In this document: piece after piece, positions 1-8,357 of the stretch
How the letters are laid out: each line of letters opens with the position of its first letter
Numbering within the stretch: position 1 is the first letter of the stretch
Assembly (NCBI GenBank): GCA_963802765.1
Contig: CAWDJZ010000010.1
Span: forward strand, 27,118 to 91,117
DNA length: 64,000 nucleotides
Source of the DNA: Gaiellasilicea sp963802765
Lineage (GTDB): Bacteria > Actinomycetota > Thermoleophilia > Gaiellales > Gaiellaceae
Direction: 5' to 3'
The notes under the pieces: model-generated
The model's input: the letters and a program-made list of their open reading frames with translations, nothing else
Told to the model about the DNA's origin: nothing
The model's database searches: none
Program-made: the position numbers and the translations under genes

Positions 1-404
1 AGGAAGACGAGCGAGACCGGCTCCAGCTGCTCGAGCGTGCGCGCCAGGTCGTCGGGAGAGGGCGCCTCGCCCCACGGATGGCGCAACTCCTCGACCTCGC
101 AACCGAACGTGCGTGCCATCGCGGCCCAGCGCTCCCCGAACTGGCCTGCGGAGACGGCGAGCACACGCTCACCCGTGGAGCAGAGGTTGACGACCGCCGA
201 CTCGAACGCGCCCGTCCCCGAGCACGTGAAGAGGAGCACCTCGGACTCGGTGCGGTGAACCTCCTTCAGCCGCGTGAGCACGCGCGCGTAGATCTCGCGG
301 AAATCCGGAGCACGGTGGTGGAGCACCGGCTCGGCGAGCGCGGCCAGCACCTCCGGCGGCACCGGGGTCGGACCGGGCGTGAACAAGTACCGCTTGTGCG
401 CCAT
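1..404 (-). CDS. Class V aminotransferase, N-terminal part (cut by window edge)
   Basis: About 134 N-terminal residues lie in the window and the frame leaves the left edge without a stop. The ATG at 402-404 is followed by YLFTPGPTPVPPEVL, the usual opening of the alanine-glyoxylate / serine-pyruvate aminotransferase family (PLP fold type I, class V). Next comes TCSGTGAFESAVVNL, which resembles the turn that holds the cofactor phosphate. Family members are cytoplasmic and move an amino group between alanine or serine and glyoxylate or pyruvate. The PLP-binding lysine is outside the window, so the substrate cannot be judged. The gene is divergent from the membrane protein to its right. Confidence 0.8.
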   Translation of the reverse strand, partial: MAHKRYLFTPGPTPVPPEVLAALAEPVLHHRAPDFREIYARVLTRLKEVHRTESEVLLFTCSGTGAFESAVVNLCSTGERVLAVSAGQFGERWAAMARTFGCEVEELRHPWGEAPSPDDLARTLEQLEPVSLVF

Positions 405-459
405 CTGGCGGGAGGTTAGCGCGGCGAACGGAGGCGAATCACCGTCTACGCTCCGGCGC

Positions 460-1074
460 GTGGAAGCTCTCCTCGCCTTCGCCGCCGCGCTGCTCGCGCT
501 GCGCCTCGCGGGCCTGCTGGCGACGCGCTTCCGGACGCGGCGGGAGCCCCACCTGCTCGCGTGGAGCGCGGGGCTCGCCGCCTACGCGCTCGGGGCCGCC
601 GCGATCGCCTGGGGGGCGGCCGGCGGCTGGAACGAGGGCGTCTTCCGCGCGTACTACCTCTGCGGCGGCCTCCTGACCGCAGCCCTGCTCGGCGCGGGCT
701 CGCTGCTCCGCATCGGGGTGCGCGCCGCCGGTCCGGTCGCCCTCGTCTACGCCGGGCTTGCGACCGGGGTCGCACTCGCCGTGCCGATCGAGGGCACGAT
801 CTCCGGCACCGCCATCCCGGAGGCGCAGGAGCACCTCGACCTCGTCCCCGCCCGAGTTCTCGCGATCGTGGGCAACGTGGCGGGGTCGGCAGCGCTGATC
901 GGCGTCGCGGTCGCGGGTCTACGACGCCGCCCGGTCGGCAACGTGCTCTTGCTCGCCGGCTTCGCCGTGGCGGCCGCCGGCAGCGCCCTGGCCGGGCTCG
1001 GTGCGGCGCAGACCGCCGCGTTCATTGCCCTGGGTGCAGGACTTTTGTACGCGGGGATCGTCGTCCGGATGTAG
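460..1074 (+). CDS. Multi-pass membrane protein of unknown function
   Basis: The protein is about 204 residues and consists almost entirely of alanine/leucine-rich hydrophobic stretches separated by short RRR- or TRRE-type loops, giving about seven predicted membrane helices. The GTG at 460 is preferred because it begins directly before the first helix (VEALLAFAAALLALRLAG). The longer frame from 379 would overlap the start of the divergent aminotransferase. No family motif was recognised and no enzyme residues stand out. It is alone between a divergent gene and the transglycosylase downstream. Confidence 0.7.
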   Translation: MEALLAFAAALLALRLAGLLATRFRTRREPHLLAWSAGLAAYALGAAAIAWGAAGGWNEGVFRAYYLCGGLLTAALLGAGSLLRIGVRAAGPVALVYAGLATGVALAVPIEGTISGTAIPEAQEHLDLVPARVLAIVGNVAGSAALIGVAVAGLRRRPVGNVLLLAGFAVAAAGSALAGLGAAQTAAFIALGAGLLYAGIVVRM

Positions 1075-1199
1075 CAAGACTTACTTTTCGCAAACAAACT
1101 CGCTGCTAGCCTGCCCGAGCGAAAAATCCGCCGACGGGCGCACCTGCGGCCCCCTGCCGCGCCCGAACGGCCGTTCCGTCCCCCATCAAGGAGACCTGC

Positions 1200-1763
1200 G
1201 TGAGAAACCTGTCCGTGCGCCTGCTCGTGCTTGCAAGTGCTCTCTCCCTCGGCCTGGGCGCGCTCTCTGCCGCCGAGCCCACGACGGCGAGTGCCTCGTC
1301 GACGCGGGTCGAACGGCTCGAGAACCAGATCCATGCGCTGCGGGCCGAGACGTGGCGCTGGCAGGCGCTGATGCGCAAGCCGCGCACGCCGTCCTCGTTC
1401 AGCGAGCGCCACGCCGAGAACCCTGCGTACATCGGCTGGGTGCGCAACCTCTGGCAGCGCCACGCCCGCACGGCCGAGCGCCAGGCGAAGAATCCGCCGC
1501 ACCGCAATGGCTGGCTCTGCATTCAACGCCATGAGCGGCATCCGGCCCAGGGCTGGGCGACGCACACGGGCAACGGGTTCTACGGGGGGTTGCAGATGGA
1601 CATCGGCTTCCAGCGCACGTACGGCTACGACCTGTTACGCCGGAAGGGCACTGCGGACAGGTGGACCGCGGTCGAACAGATGTGGGTGGCCGAGCGCGCG
1701 TACCGGAGCGGCCGCGGCTTCTATCCCTGGCCGAACACCGCCCGCTCCTGCGGCTTGATCTAG
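1200..1763 (+). CDS. Secreted transglycosylase-like protein (Rpf / lysozyme fold)
   Basis: Protein of 187 residues. The GTG at 1200 has AAGGAG 7 bases upstream and opens a signal peptide (residues 1-25, ending near LSAAEP). A short helical linker rich in Arg and Glu follows. The C-terminal half carries WLCIQRHE and GNGFYGGLQMDIGFQRTYG, the signature of the resuscitation-promoting-factor-like transglycosylase domain seen in Actinobacteria. The glutamate in QRHE is the likely catalytic acid. Members cleave peptidoglycan glycan strands outside the membrane and aid growth or resuscitation. A GCTAGCCT hexamer-type -10 lies at 1105-1112. The stop overlaps the convergent gene at 1760 by four bases. 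Confidence 0.8.
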   Translation: MRNLSVRLLVLASALSLGLGALSAAEPTTASASSTRVERLENQIHALRAETWRWQALMRKPRTPSSFSERHAENPAYIGWVRNLWQRHARTAERQAKNPPHRNGWLCIQRHERHPAQGWATHTGNGFYGGLQMDIGFQRTYGYDLLRRKGTADRWTAVEQMWVAERAYRSGRGFYPWPNTARSCGLI

Positions 1764-1888
1764 CCCTTCCTCTTTCGCTCCCGGAGCCACACCGCGGCGA
1801 AGATCGCGGCGATGCCGAGCACGAGCAGCGACTCGACGATCGCCCCGCCGACGCCCCCGTGGGCGATCAGCCCCGCGAGAGCAGCCAC
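1760..1888 (-). CDS. Small single-span membrane protein
   Basis: A 42-residue frame from GTG at 1888 gives a short N-terminus, one hydrophobic helix (IVESLLVLGIAAIFAAVWL) and a basic tail RERKRKG, which predicts the C-terminus in the cytoplasm. It overlaps the last 22 bases of the upstream membrane-protein gene in another frame, as expected for a translationally coupled last gene of the operon 3743 to 1760. No known family recognised. Confidence 0.5.
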   Translation of the reverse strand: MAALAGLIAHGGVGGAIVESLLVLGIAAIFAAVWLRERKRKG

Positions 1889-3225
1889 AATCCGCCGACG
1901 GTGTAGACGACCATCAGCGCCAGCATGGCGTACTGGGAGCGGAGCGCGTCGCGTTCCGGGAGGATCGTCACCGCTCGGTCGTGCGCGACCGCAAGCCCGG
2001 CGACATGCCCGGCCACGAGGGACGCGACCTGCACGTACCAGACCGTGTTGGGCGCGAACGGGGCGATGTTCGGCGCGTAGTCGACCGTTCCGAACAGGTC
2101 CCAGCCGAAGCCGAACGGGTCGGACGCGAGGGGGATCACGTACTGGCCGGAGATCACGAGATACGTGAAGTAGTGCGCGACCGTGTAGACGAGCGCGATC
2201 GGCACGAGGCTCAGCAGGAACTCGGGCTCGAGCGGACGATCGGAGTCCACGATCGCCCGCGCGATCCGCGTGGCGGCGCGGTAGGCGAATGCGACCGCGA
2301 GCACGCAGCCGAGCAGCCCGGCGAGCGAGAGGCCGGTCGCGAGCAGCTCGGCGAGGCCAGGACGCTCGACGATGTACGGCCCCTCGACGTCGGCGCGCAG
2401 ATCGGTCCAGAACGAGGAGCGGCTGAGGCCGTCGAAGGCGACCGAGCCGAGCATGACTGCGATGAACGCGAGCATCCCCGGTGTCGCCTCCCGGCCGGCG
2501 AGGCCGGAGAGCGGCATCCGGAGGACGAGTCGCCCCCCATGCTCCCCGAACGGCGCAATCCGCGCGAGCAGTCCGAAATACACCGTGAAACCGTCGCCGT
2601 GCTCGGTCCAGGCGCGGCGGCCGTACGCGGCCATCCCGAACCACATCGCGTAGCTGTAGAGCGCGACTGCGAGGGCGAGCGCGCGCGGGTTCGCCGGCTC
2701 CGCGTAGGCGAGCTCGAGCGCCGCGAAGCAGAAGAGAAAGAACGCCGCCGGCCAGACGCCGAGCCGCTCGAGCCCCGAGAGCGGCGGCGTCCACTCCTGC
2801 CCGAGCCGGCGCCAGAGCCATGCGACCCCGTTCGCGATCGCCAGCCACGGGTTGAGCACGGGCCAGACGTTTCCGAACACCACCTGGACGGGCACGAGCC
2901 CGATCCAGAAGATCACGAGGATGAAGGTCGGCGCGAGGTTCTGCGCCGAGTTCGGCTCGCCGAGCAGCGCGGTCAGGAAGACGAGAACGAGCAGGCCCGC
3001 CGAGATCGCGCCGAGGACGACGTGGAGCGCCCGCGACCGAAGCACGCGCTCGAGGCCCTCGGGAAGCGGCCGACCGGAAGCGCGCCGTTCCAGTTGCGGC
3101 CGTTTCCAGAGCACGCCGAGCGCCAGAAACGAGAGCACGAGGACGACCGCGCCACCCCAGAAGAAGAGCCAGTCGGGAACCGGGAGATCGCGAACTCCCT
3201 CGATCCCGTGCGCAACGATCGTCAG
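1867..3225 (-). CDS. Polytopic membrane protein of the family often annotated fenitrothion hydrolase
   Basis: The conserved frame gives about 450 residues and ten or more membrane helices. It begins with the family-like segment AHGIEGVRDLPVPDWLFFWG, which lies upstream of the first GTG (3138). That places the true start at or near the CTG at 3223-3225, whose last two bases fall in the TGA stop of the preceding gene, so translation is probably coupled. From memory, such proteins are widespread in Thermoleophilia and named after one organophosphate hydrolase. No hydrolase active site is visible here, so the enzymatic name should not be trusted. The upstream partner is a cupredoxin-like protein, which suggests a metal- or redox-linked membrane role. 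Confidence 0.7.
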   Translation of the reverse strand: MTIVAHGIEGVRDLPVPDWLFFWGGAVVLVLSFLALGVLWKRPQLERRASGRPLPEGLERVLRSRALHVVLGAISAGLLVLVFLTALLGEPNSAQNLAPTFILVIFWIGLVPVQVVFGNVWPVLNPWLAIANGVAWLWRRLGQEWTPPLSGLERLGVWPAAFFLFCFAALELAYAEPANPRALALAVALYSYAMWFGMAAYGRRAWTEHGDGFTVYFGLLARIAPFGEHGGRLVLRMPLSGLAGREATPGMLAFIAVMLGSVAFDGLSRSSFWTDLRADVEGPYIVERPGLAELLATGLSLAGLLGCVLAVAFAYRAATRIARAIVDSDRPLEPEFLLSLVPIALVYTVAHYFTYLVISGQYVIPLASDPFGFGWDLFGTVDYAPNIAPFAPNTVWYVQVASLVAGHVAGLAVAHDRAVTILPERDALRSQYAMLALMVVYTVGGLWLLSRG

Positions 3226-3743
3226 GGACGAACCTCGAGCTCGGCGATCGGCAGGCCGCGGTCCTCGAGCTCGATCTCGAAGCGGCCGGGCACATCGGCG
3301 GTGAACCGAATCGTGGCCGGAGCTCCCGGAGCGACGTCCGCCATCAGGTCGTAGCCGTGCACGTGCACGTGGTCGGTCAGCGCCGAGCGGACCACGATCT
3401 CGACCTCCCGGCCCTTCCGTACCGAGAAGCGGCGGATCGACTCGACACCCTCGGGCCCGACCGCGATCCTGATCGTGATGACCTCGGGTTGCGCCGGCGC
3501 GGTCGTGGTCGGCGGCGGCGGCTCCGTCTCCGTGGTCGCGGGGGCGGTCGCCGTCGGCTCGGTCGTCGTCACCTCTGTCGTCGCCGGCTCGGTCGTCGCC
3601 GGCTCGGTCGCGGCCGTGGTCGCCGCCGTCGTCGCCGGCCCGGCCTCGCCGTCGTCGTCGCGCGGATTGAGCGCGAAGTAGAGGCTGACGAGCAGCCCGA
3701 GCGACGCCGCGATCAGCGCGGCCTTGCGGAAGGTCGGATTCAC
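3222..3743 (-). CDS. Membrane-anchored cupredoxin-like protein with Thr/Glu/Pro linker
   Basis: 173 residues: an N-terminal signal anchor (residues 7-25), a low-complexity spacer of about 60 residues built from TTE, ATT and EP repeats, then a C-terminal domain of about 85 residues beginning EVITIRIAVGPEG. That domain has a beta-sandwich pattern and the metal-ligand-like stretch HVHVHGYD, followed by PGRFEIELED, as in the EfeO-type cupredoxin-like fold. The blue-copper Cys and Met ligands are not obvious, so copper binding through the His cluster is inference. First gene of a three-gene unit, coupled to the membrane protein downstream. Confidence 0.7.
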   Translation of the reverse strand: MNPTFRKAALIAASLGLLVSLYFALNPRDDDGEAGPATTAATTAATEPATTEPATTEVTTTEPTATAPATTETEPPPPTTTAPAQPEVITIRIAVGPEGVESIRRFSVRKGREVEIVVRSALTDHVHVHGYDLMADVAPGAPATIRFTADVPGRFEIELEDRGLPIAELEVRP

Positions 3744-3780
3744 CGGCGGCAGGCTACCCGCGCCACAAGCCGCCCCGTAC

Positions 3781-4021
3781 GGACATGTCGGGGCCAGGAC
3801 CCCTCATGTCCCGCGCGGCCATGGCGGGGCCAGGACCCCTCATGTCGCCAGAAGGACGGCCTGCTGTTGAGCGTCTCGCGGACGATCTCGCGCAGCGAGC
3901 GCAAATTCGCCCGCTGGGACGCGGCGGGGCGGAAGTCCGTCATGTCGTTCGGAGACGTGACGGGGCCAGGACCCCTCACGCCCTTCAGGGACATGGGCGG
4001 GGTCAAAGCCCGTCACGTCCC
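3781..4021. repeat. Cluster of four REP-like imperfect palindromes
   Basis: Units at 3781-3811, 3819-3847, 3954-3981 and 3988-4021 share a core GGGGCCAGGACCCCT or a diverged form (GCGGGGTCAAAGCCCG) flanked by GACATG / CATGTC arms, so each can fold on itself. Between units 2 and 3 lies about 100 bp of sequence with no palindrome, which on the minus strand reads as a short plausible peptide (RANLRSLREIVRETLNSRPS). The cluster sits between the cupredoxin gene and gatB. REP elements of this form are usually spread by RAYT transposases; none is present in the window. Confidence 0.65.
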
Positions 4022-4030
4022 TCAGGACGG

Positions 4031-5437
4031 TCACGCCCGGAGCTTCTCGCGGACGAGCTCGCTCACCGCCCGCGCGTTCGCCTTGCCTCCGGTCTCCTTC
4101 ATCACCTGGCCGACGAAGAAGCCGAGCAAGCCCTCCTTCCCGCCGCGGTAGGCGGCGACCTGGCCCGGGTTCGCCTCGAGGATGCGGACGACGATCGGCT
4201 CCAGCTCGGCCGCGTCGGAGACGGCCTCCTGGGCGAGGTAGGTGTCCGCCGAGAAGCCGGGCTCGGCGACCTTGCCGAGCGCCTCGTCGAGTGCGGCCCG
4301 TGGGATCCGGTCGCGCGCCTCGACGAGCTTCGCCAGCTCGGCGGCGTCGACAGTGGCGCCGTCGACGCCTGCCAGGCGGTTGGCAATCACGTTCGCAGCA
4401 GCCAGCGGCTCCGCGCCGGCCTGGACCGTCGCCTGCCACAGTCCGTCGAGCCCTCCGGTGACGAGGACGAGGGCACGGTCGAGGTCGAGGTCGGCCTCGA
4501 GCCGGCGGATCCGTGTGGCCGGGCTCTCCGGCAGGTCCGCCTGCAGTCGCTCCACGAGCTCGCGCGGCGGCTCGACCGGGACGAGATCGGGCTCCGGGAA
4601 GTAGCGGTAGTCGTCCGCCTCCTCTTTCGAGCGGCGCGCGGTGAGCGTTCCCGTGGCGGCGTCGAAGTCGTAGGTGTCCTGCTGCACCTCACCGCCGGCC
4701 TCGTAGAGCGCGACCTGGCGCGCGACCTCGGCGTCGATCCCCTGCGCGACGAAACGGAACGAGTTCATGTTCTTCAGCTCGCAGCGCGTACGCAGCTCCG
4801 ACGACCCCTTCGGACGCACCGAGACGTTCGCGTCGACGCGCAGCGTCCCCTTCTCCATCTCGGCGTCGGAGATGCCGAGCTCGACGACGGTCTGGCGGAG
4901 CAACTGGAGGAAGCGGCGCGCGTCTTCGGAGGAGTGGATGTCCGGTCCGGTGACGATCTCGACGAGTGGCGTCCCGCCGCGGTTGAAGTCGACGAGGGAG
5001 TAGTCGGCGCCGCCGATCCTGCCGGTACGGCCGCCGACGTGCGTCGTCTTCGCCGCGTCCTCCTCGAGGTGCGCGCGGACAATGCCGATCTCGTGATCGC
5101 CGTCCGCGCTTGGCACTAGCACCTTGCCGTTGATGCAAGACGGTAGATCGTATTGCGAGATCTGATAGCCCTTCGGCAGGTCGGGGTAGAAGTAGTTCTT
5201 GCGCGAGAAGACCGCCCGCGGCGGGATCTCGCAGTCGAGCGCGAGGCCGAGCTTGATCGTCCACTCGAGCGCCGTCCGGTTCGGGACGGGCAGCGCCCCG
5301 GGAAAGCCGAGGCAGACCGGACAGACCTGCGTGTTCTCGCCGGCGCCGTAGCCGTTCGCGCAGCGGCAGAACATCTTCGTCCGGGTCTTCAGCTGGACGT
5401 GGATCTCGAGCCCGACGACGGGTTCCCACTCACCCAC
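4031..5437 (-). CDS. gatB: Aspartyl/glutamyl-tRNA(Asn/Gln) amidotransferase subunit B
   Basis: 468 residues, full family length. Starts EPVVGLEIHVQLKTRTKMFC. The zinc ligands are visible as FCRC (about residues 23-26) and CPVC (39-42). Also seen: the kinase-type cradle segments YFYPDLPKGYQISQYD and VDFNRGGTPLVEIV, and the C-terminal GatB/YqeY helical domain ending in GGKANARAVSELV. GatB phosphorylates the misacylated Glu-tRNA(Gln) or Asp-tRNA(Asn), which is then amidated with ammonia from GatA. The ATG at 5437 overlaps the gatA stop by 8 bases. REP-like palindromes follow the stop. Confidence 0.97.
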   Translation of the reverse strand: MGEWEPVVGLEIHVQLKTRTKMFCRCANGYGAGENTQVCPVCLGFPGALPVPNRTALEWTIKLGLALDCEIPPRAVFSRKNYFYPDLPKGYQISQYDLPSCINGKVLVPSADGDHEIGIVRAHLEEDAAKTTHVGGRTGRIGGADYSLVDFNRGGTPLVEIVTGPDIHSSEDARRFLQLLRQTVVELGISDAEMEKGTLRVDANVSVRPKGSSELRTRCELKNMNSFRFVAQGIDAEVARQVALYEAGGEVQQDTYDFDAATGTLTARRSKEEADDYRYFPEPDLVPVEPPRELVERLQADLPESPATRIRRLEADLDLDRALVLVTGGLDGLWQATVQAGAEPLAAANVIANRLAGVDGATVDAAELAKLVEARDRIPRAALDEALGKVAEPGFSADTYLAQEAVSDAAELEPIVVRILEANPGQVAAYRGGKEGLLGFFVGQVMKETGGKANARAVSELVREKLRA

Positions 5438-6845
5438 GAAGCCGCTCCGGGACGGGGTCGAAGCCGATCGCGCGCTCCAGGGCGTGACCGACCCGGAAGA
5501 GCATGTTCTCCGAGAGCTGCGGCCCGATCAGCTGCAGCCCCACGGGTAGACCGTCAGACAAGCCGCACGGGATGTTGAGCCCGGGCAGGCCGGCCATGCA
5601 GGACGGGATCGTGAGCAGGTCAGAGAGGTACATCGCGAGCGGGTCGGCCGCCTTCTCACCGACCTTGAAAGCGACGGTCGGCGAGGTCGGGGAGACGAGC
5701 ACGTCGAAGCGCTCGAACGCGGCCGCGTGCTCGCGCGCGATCACCGTCCGAACCTTCTGCGCCTGACCGTAGTACGCGTCGTAGTAGCCGGCCGAGAGCG
5801 CGTATGTGCCGAGCATGATCCGCCGCTTGGGCTCGTCGCCGAAGCCCGCGTCGCGGGTGCGCTCGACCATCTCGTAATAGCCGTCGCCGTCGGCCCGGAT
5901 TCCGTAGCGCACGCCGTCGTAGCGGGCGAGGTTCGACGAGGCCTCGGCCGGCGCGATCAGGTAATAGCAGGCGAGGCCGTAGTCGACCGAGCGCGGCAGC
6001 TCGCACTCCCCCACCTCGGCCCCGAGCTCGCGCGCGAGCTCGATCGCGCTCTGGACGGCGGCGGTAATGCCCGGCTCGATCCCGTCCGCCTCGTTCATCT
6101 CCTTCGGAACGCCGATGCGCACGCCGTCGAGGCGCTCCGCCTCGGGCAGCTCCACGCGAGGCACGTCGACCGTGGTCGAGTCGGCCGGGTCGCGGCCGGC
6201 AATGATCGAGTAGAGGCGCGCGCAGTCGCGGACGTTCCTCGCGACCGGGCCGACCTGGTCGAGGCTCGACGCGAACGCGACGATCCCGTAGCGGCTGACC
6301 GTGCCGTACGTGGGACGCAGGCCGACGTTGCCGCAAAGAGCCGACGGCTGCTTGATCGAGCCGCCGGTGTCGGAGCCGAGGCCCCAGGGCGCGAGGCCGG
6401 CCGAGACGGCGGCCGCGGTGCCTCCACCCGAGCCGCCCGGGACACGTCCCGGGTCCCAGGGATTTCGCGTCGGGCCGTACGCGGAGTTCTCGGTCGAGGA
6501 GCCCATCGCGAACTCGTCCGTGTTCGTCTTGCCGATCGTCGGCAATCCGGCCTCCCGGCAGCGCGCGGCCACGGTCGCGTCGAAGACGGGCACATAGCCG
6601 GCGAGGATCCGCGACCCGGCCGTCGTCTCGACGCCCTTGGTCGAGATCACGTCCTTGAGCGCGATGGGCACGCTCTCGCCCTCGGCGTCCTCGACCGTGC
6701 GCAGGTAGCAGTGCAGCTCGTCGTCGCGCTCGGCGACCGCAGCGAGGTAGGCGCCGTGCAGCTCGGCGCCGGAGACCTCCCGCCGCTCCAGCAACCCGAG
6801 TGCCTCTTCCGCGGTCAGCCGCAGCGTGTCGATCTCGACGGTCAT
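5430..6845 (-). CDS. gatA: Aspartyl/glutamyl-tRNA amidotransferase subunit A
   Basis: 471 residues, an amidase-signature enzyme. The catalytic Ser-cisSer-Lys set is recognisable: lysine in PIALKDVIS (about residue 64), the cis serine in GSDTGGSIKQPS, and the nucleophile serine in the same GGSIKQPS block. GGSGGGTAAAVSAGLAP is the amidase signature. GatA hydrolyses glutamine and passes ammonia through a channel to GatB. Its ATG overlaps the gatC stop (ATGA), giving a tightly coupled gatC-gatA-gatB operon. The presence of GatCAB implies that this organism makes Gln-tRNA and/or Asn-tRNA by the indirect route. Confidence 0.97.
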   Translation of the reverse strand: MTVEIDTLRLTAEEALGLLERREVSGAELHGAYLAAVAERDDELHCYLRTVEDAEGESVPIALKDVISTKGVETTAGSRILAGYVPVFDATVAARCREAGLPTIGKTNTDEFAMGSSTENSAYGPTRNPWDPGRVPGGSGGGTAAAVSAGLAPWGLGSDTGGSIKQPSALCGNVGLRPTYGTVSRYGIVAFASSLDQVGPVARNVRDCARLYSIIAGRDPADSTTVDVPRVELPEAERLDGVRIGVPKEMNEADGIEPGITAAVQSAIELARELGAEVGECELPRSVDYGLACYYLIAPAEASSNLARYDGVRYGIRADGDGYYEMVERTRDAGFGDEPKRRIMLGTYALSAGYYDAYYGQAQKVRTVIAREHAAAFERFDVLVSPTSPTVAFKVGEKAADPLAMYLSDLLTIPSCMAGLPGLNIPCGLSDGLPVGLQLIGPQLSENMLFRVGHALERAIGFDPVPERLRG

Positions 6846-7126
6846 ACGGTCGGCGGGACCTTGAAGAGATCGCCCTCGCGGGCCGGCGCGTTCGCGAACG
6901 CTTCGCCGAGCAAGAGCGAGGGCCGCGGCTCGTCTTCGTCCCAGGCGTTCACGAGCGCGAGCGGGTGCGAGGTCGGCGGCACGTCGGCGAGGTCGAGCTC
7001 GCTCACTTTCGAGACTGCCTCGAGGATCGCGCTCAGCTCCCCGGTCAAGCGCTCGATCTCCTCCTCGGTCAGCTCGAGCCGCGCGAGCTTCGCGACGTGG
7101 AGCACTTCTTCGCGCGTGATCGCCAT
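6842..7126 (-). CDS. gatC: Aspartyl/glutamyl-tRNA amidotransferase subunit C
   Basis: 94 residues from ATG 7126 (MAITREEVLHVAKLARLELT), the family-typical start; the longer frame upstream has no such sequence. The helix HVAKLARLELTEEEIERL and the C-terminal LREGDLFKVP-like segment (here AREGDLFKVPPTV) wrap around GatA and stabilise the GatAB complex. First gene of the gatCAB operon, about 70 bp downstream of the cspA stop, with a hairpin between. Confidence 0.95.
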   Translation of the reverse strand: MAITREEVLHVAKLARLELTEEEIERLTGELSAILEAVSKVSELDLADVPPTSHPLALVNAWDEDEPRPSLLLGEAFANAPAREGDLFKVPPTV

Positions 7127-7150
7127 GCGGTCAATCCTTCCAAATAGAGG

Positions 7151-7174
7151 AAGGGCCCCCTCTCGGGAGCCCTT
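7151..7174 (-). terminator. Hairpin terminator after cspA
   Basis: On the minus strand AAGGGCTCCC and GGGGGCCCTT pair around a GAGA loop, followed by CCTCTATTT. It separates the cold-shock gene from gatC. The T-tract is weak, as is common in high-GC Actinobacteria. Confidence 0.65.
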
Positions 7175-7196
7175 CGCAAGCTCGAATTCCGAGAGG

Positions 7197-7397
7197 TTAG
7201 ACCGCGGAGACGTTCGCCGCCTGGGCACCCTTGGGGCCCTGGACGACCTCGAACTCCACCCGCTGACCCTCGGTCAGCGACTTGTAGCCCTCCATCGTGA
7301 TCGCGGAGAAGTGCACGAAGACGTCCTCGCCGCCCTCCCGCTCGATGAAGCCGTATCCCTTCTCGTTCGAGAACCACTTAACGGTGCCCTGAGCCAA
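7197..7397 (-). CDS. csp: Cold shock protein (CspA family)
   Basis: 66 residues from TTG 7397 with a strong AGGAGG 10 bases upstream; no ATG or GTG fits the conserved start AQGTVKWFSNEKGYGF. Both nucleic-acid-binding motifs are intact: KGYGFI (RNP1-like) and DVFVHFSAI (RNP2-like). It is a single OB-fold that binds single-stranded RNA/DNA and acts as an RNA chaperone. About 75 bp downstream of folD, with its own terminator. Confidence 0.95.
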   Translation of the reverse strand: MAQGTVKWFSNEKGYGFIEREGGEDVFVHFSAITMEGYKSLTEGQRVEFEVVQGPKGAQAANVSAV

Positions 7398-7474
7398 CTG
7401 TGTTTCCTCCTTGCAGTGAAGCGACGGCCCGGGCACCGAGCCGCCGACCTTGATAAAGCGCGCGAACCATAGCC

Positions 7475-8333
7475 TCACGCGCCGGGATGTGCAAGCTGGC
7501 CTACCCGGAAACGCGCAGCACGAACCGTGCTCTTCAGGAGCATCGCGATCGTCATTGGGCCAACGCCGCCCGGCACGGGCGTGAGTAGCCGCGCGCGCTC
7601 GGCGACCTCGGGCGCGACGTCGCCGACGAGTCCCTCGTCGGTGCGTGTGAGCCCGACGTCGACGACCACCGCGCCTTCTTTCACCATCTCCGGCCGCACG
7701 ATCCCGGGCACTGCCGACCGCGGCGACGAGCACGTCCGCACGGGCCGTCTCCGCCCCGAGGTCGCGGGTACGCGAGTGGCAGATCGTCACCGTCGCGTGC
7801 CGGTGGAGAAGGAGGAGCGCGACGGGCTTGCCGACGATGTCGCTGCGGCCGACCACGACCGCGTTCGCGCCCTTCAGCTCGACGCCGTACTCGTCCAGCA
7901 GCTCGAGCACGCCGAGCGGCGTCCCGGGGACGTGCGCGGGCGTGCCGGCGAGCAAGAGGCCGGCGTTGAGCGGGTGGAACCCGTCCACGTCCTTGAGCGG
8001 GTCGACGGCGCGGATCACGCGCCCTTCGTCGATCCCCTCCGGCAGCGGCAGCTGCACGAGGATGCCGTCGACGGCGTCGTTCGCGTTCAGCTCCGCGACG
8101 AGCTCGAGCAACTCCTCCTCGGTCGTCGTCGCCGGCAGCCGGAGGTCGCGCGCCACGATCCCGACTTCAAGGGTCGCCGCGTGCTTGGCGCGGATGTAGA
8201 CGTCGGAGGCGGGATCGTCCCCGACGAGCACGGTCGCGAGCCCGATCGGACGCCCGAAGACAGCCACGTCGCGCGCCACCTCGTCGCGAATCCGCGCCGC
8301 CGGCGCCCTCCCGTCCATGAGTGTCGCCGCCAT
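7475..8333 (-). CDS. folD: Methylenetetrahydrofolate dehydrogenase/cyclohydrolase, one frameshift
   Basis: The N-terminal part from ATG 8333 reads MAATLMDGRAPAARIRDEVA and continues through the family motifs YIRAKHAA (with catalytic lysine), VDGILVQLPLP, PLKDVDGFHP and VVGRSDIVGKPVALLLL (nucleotide site). At about 7703-7709 (run CCCGGGC) the frame shifts by one base and the C-terminus continues as GIVRPEMVKEGAVVVDVG and TPVPGGVGPMTIAMLL. Joined length is about 286 residues, as expected. The enzyme interconverts methylene- and formyl-tetrahydrofolate with NADP. The break is most simply an extra C in the assembly. Confidence 0.92.
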
Positions 8334-8357
8334 CGGAGGGACGTTAGTCTCTTTCGC

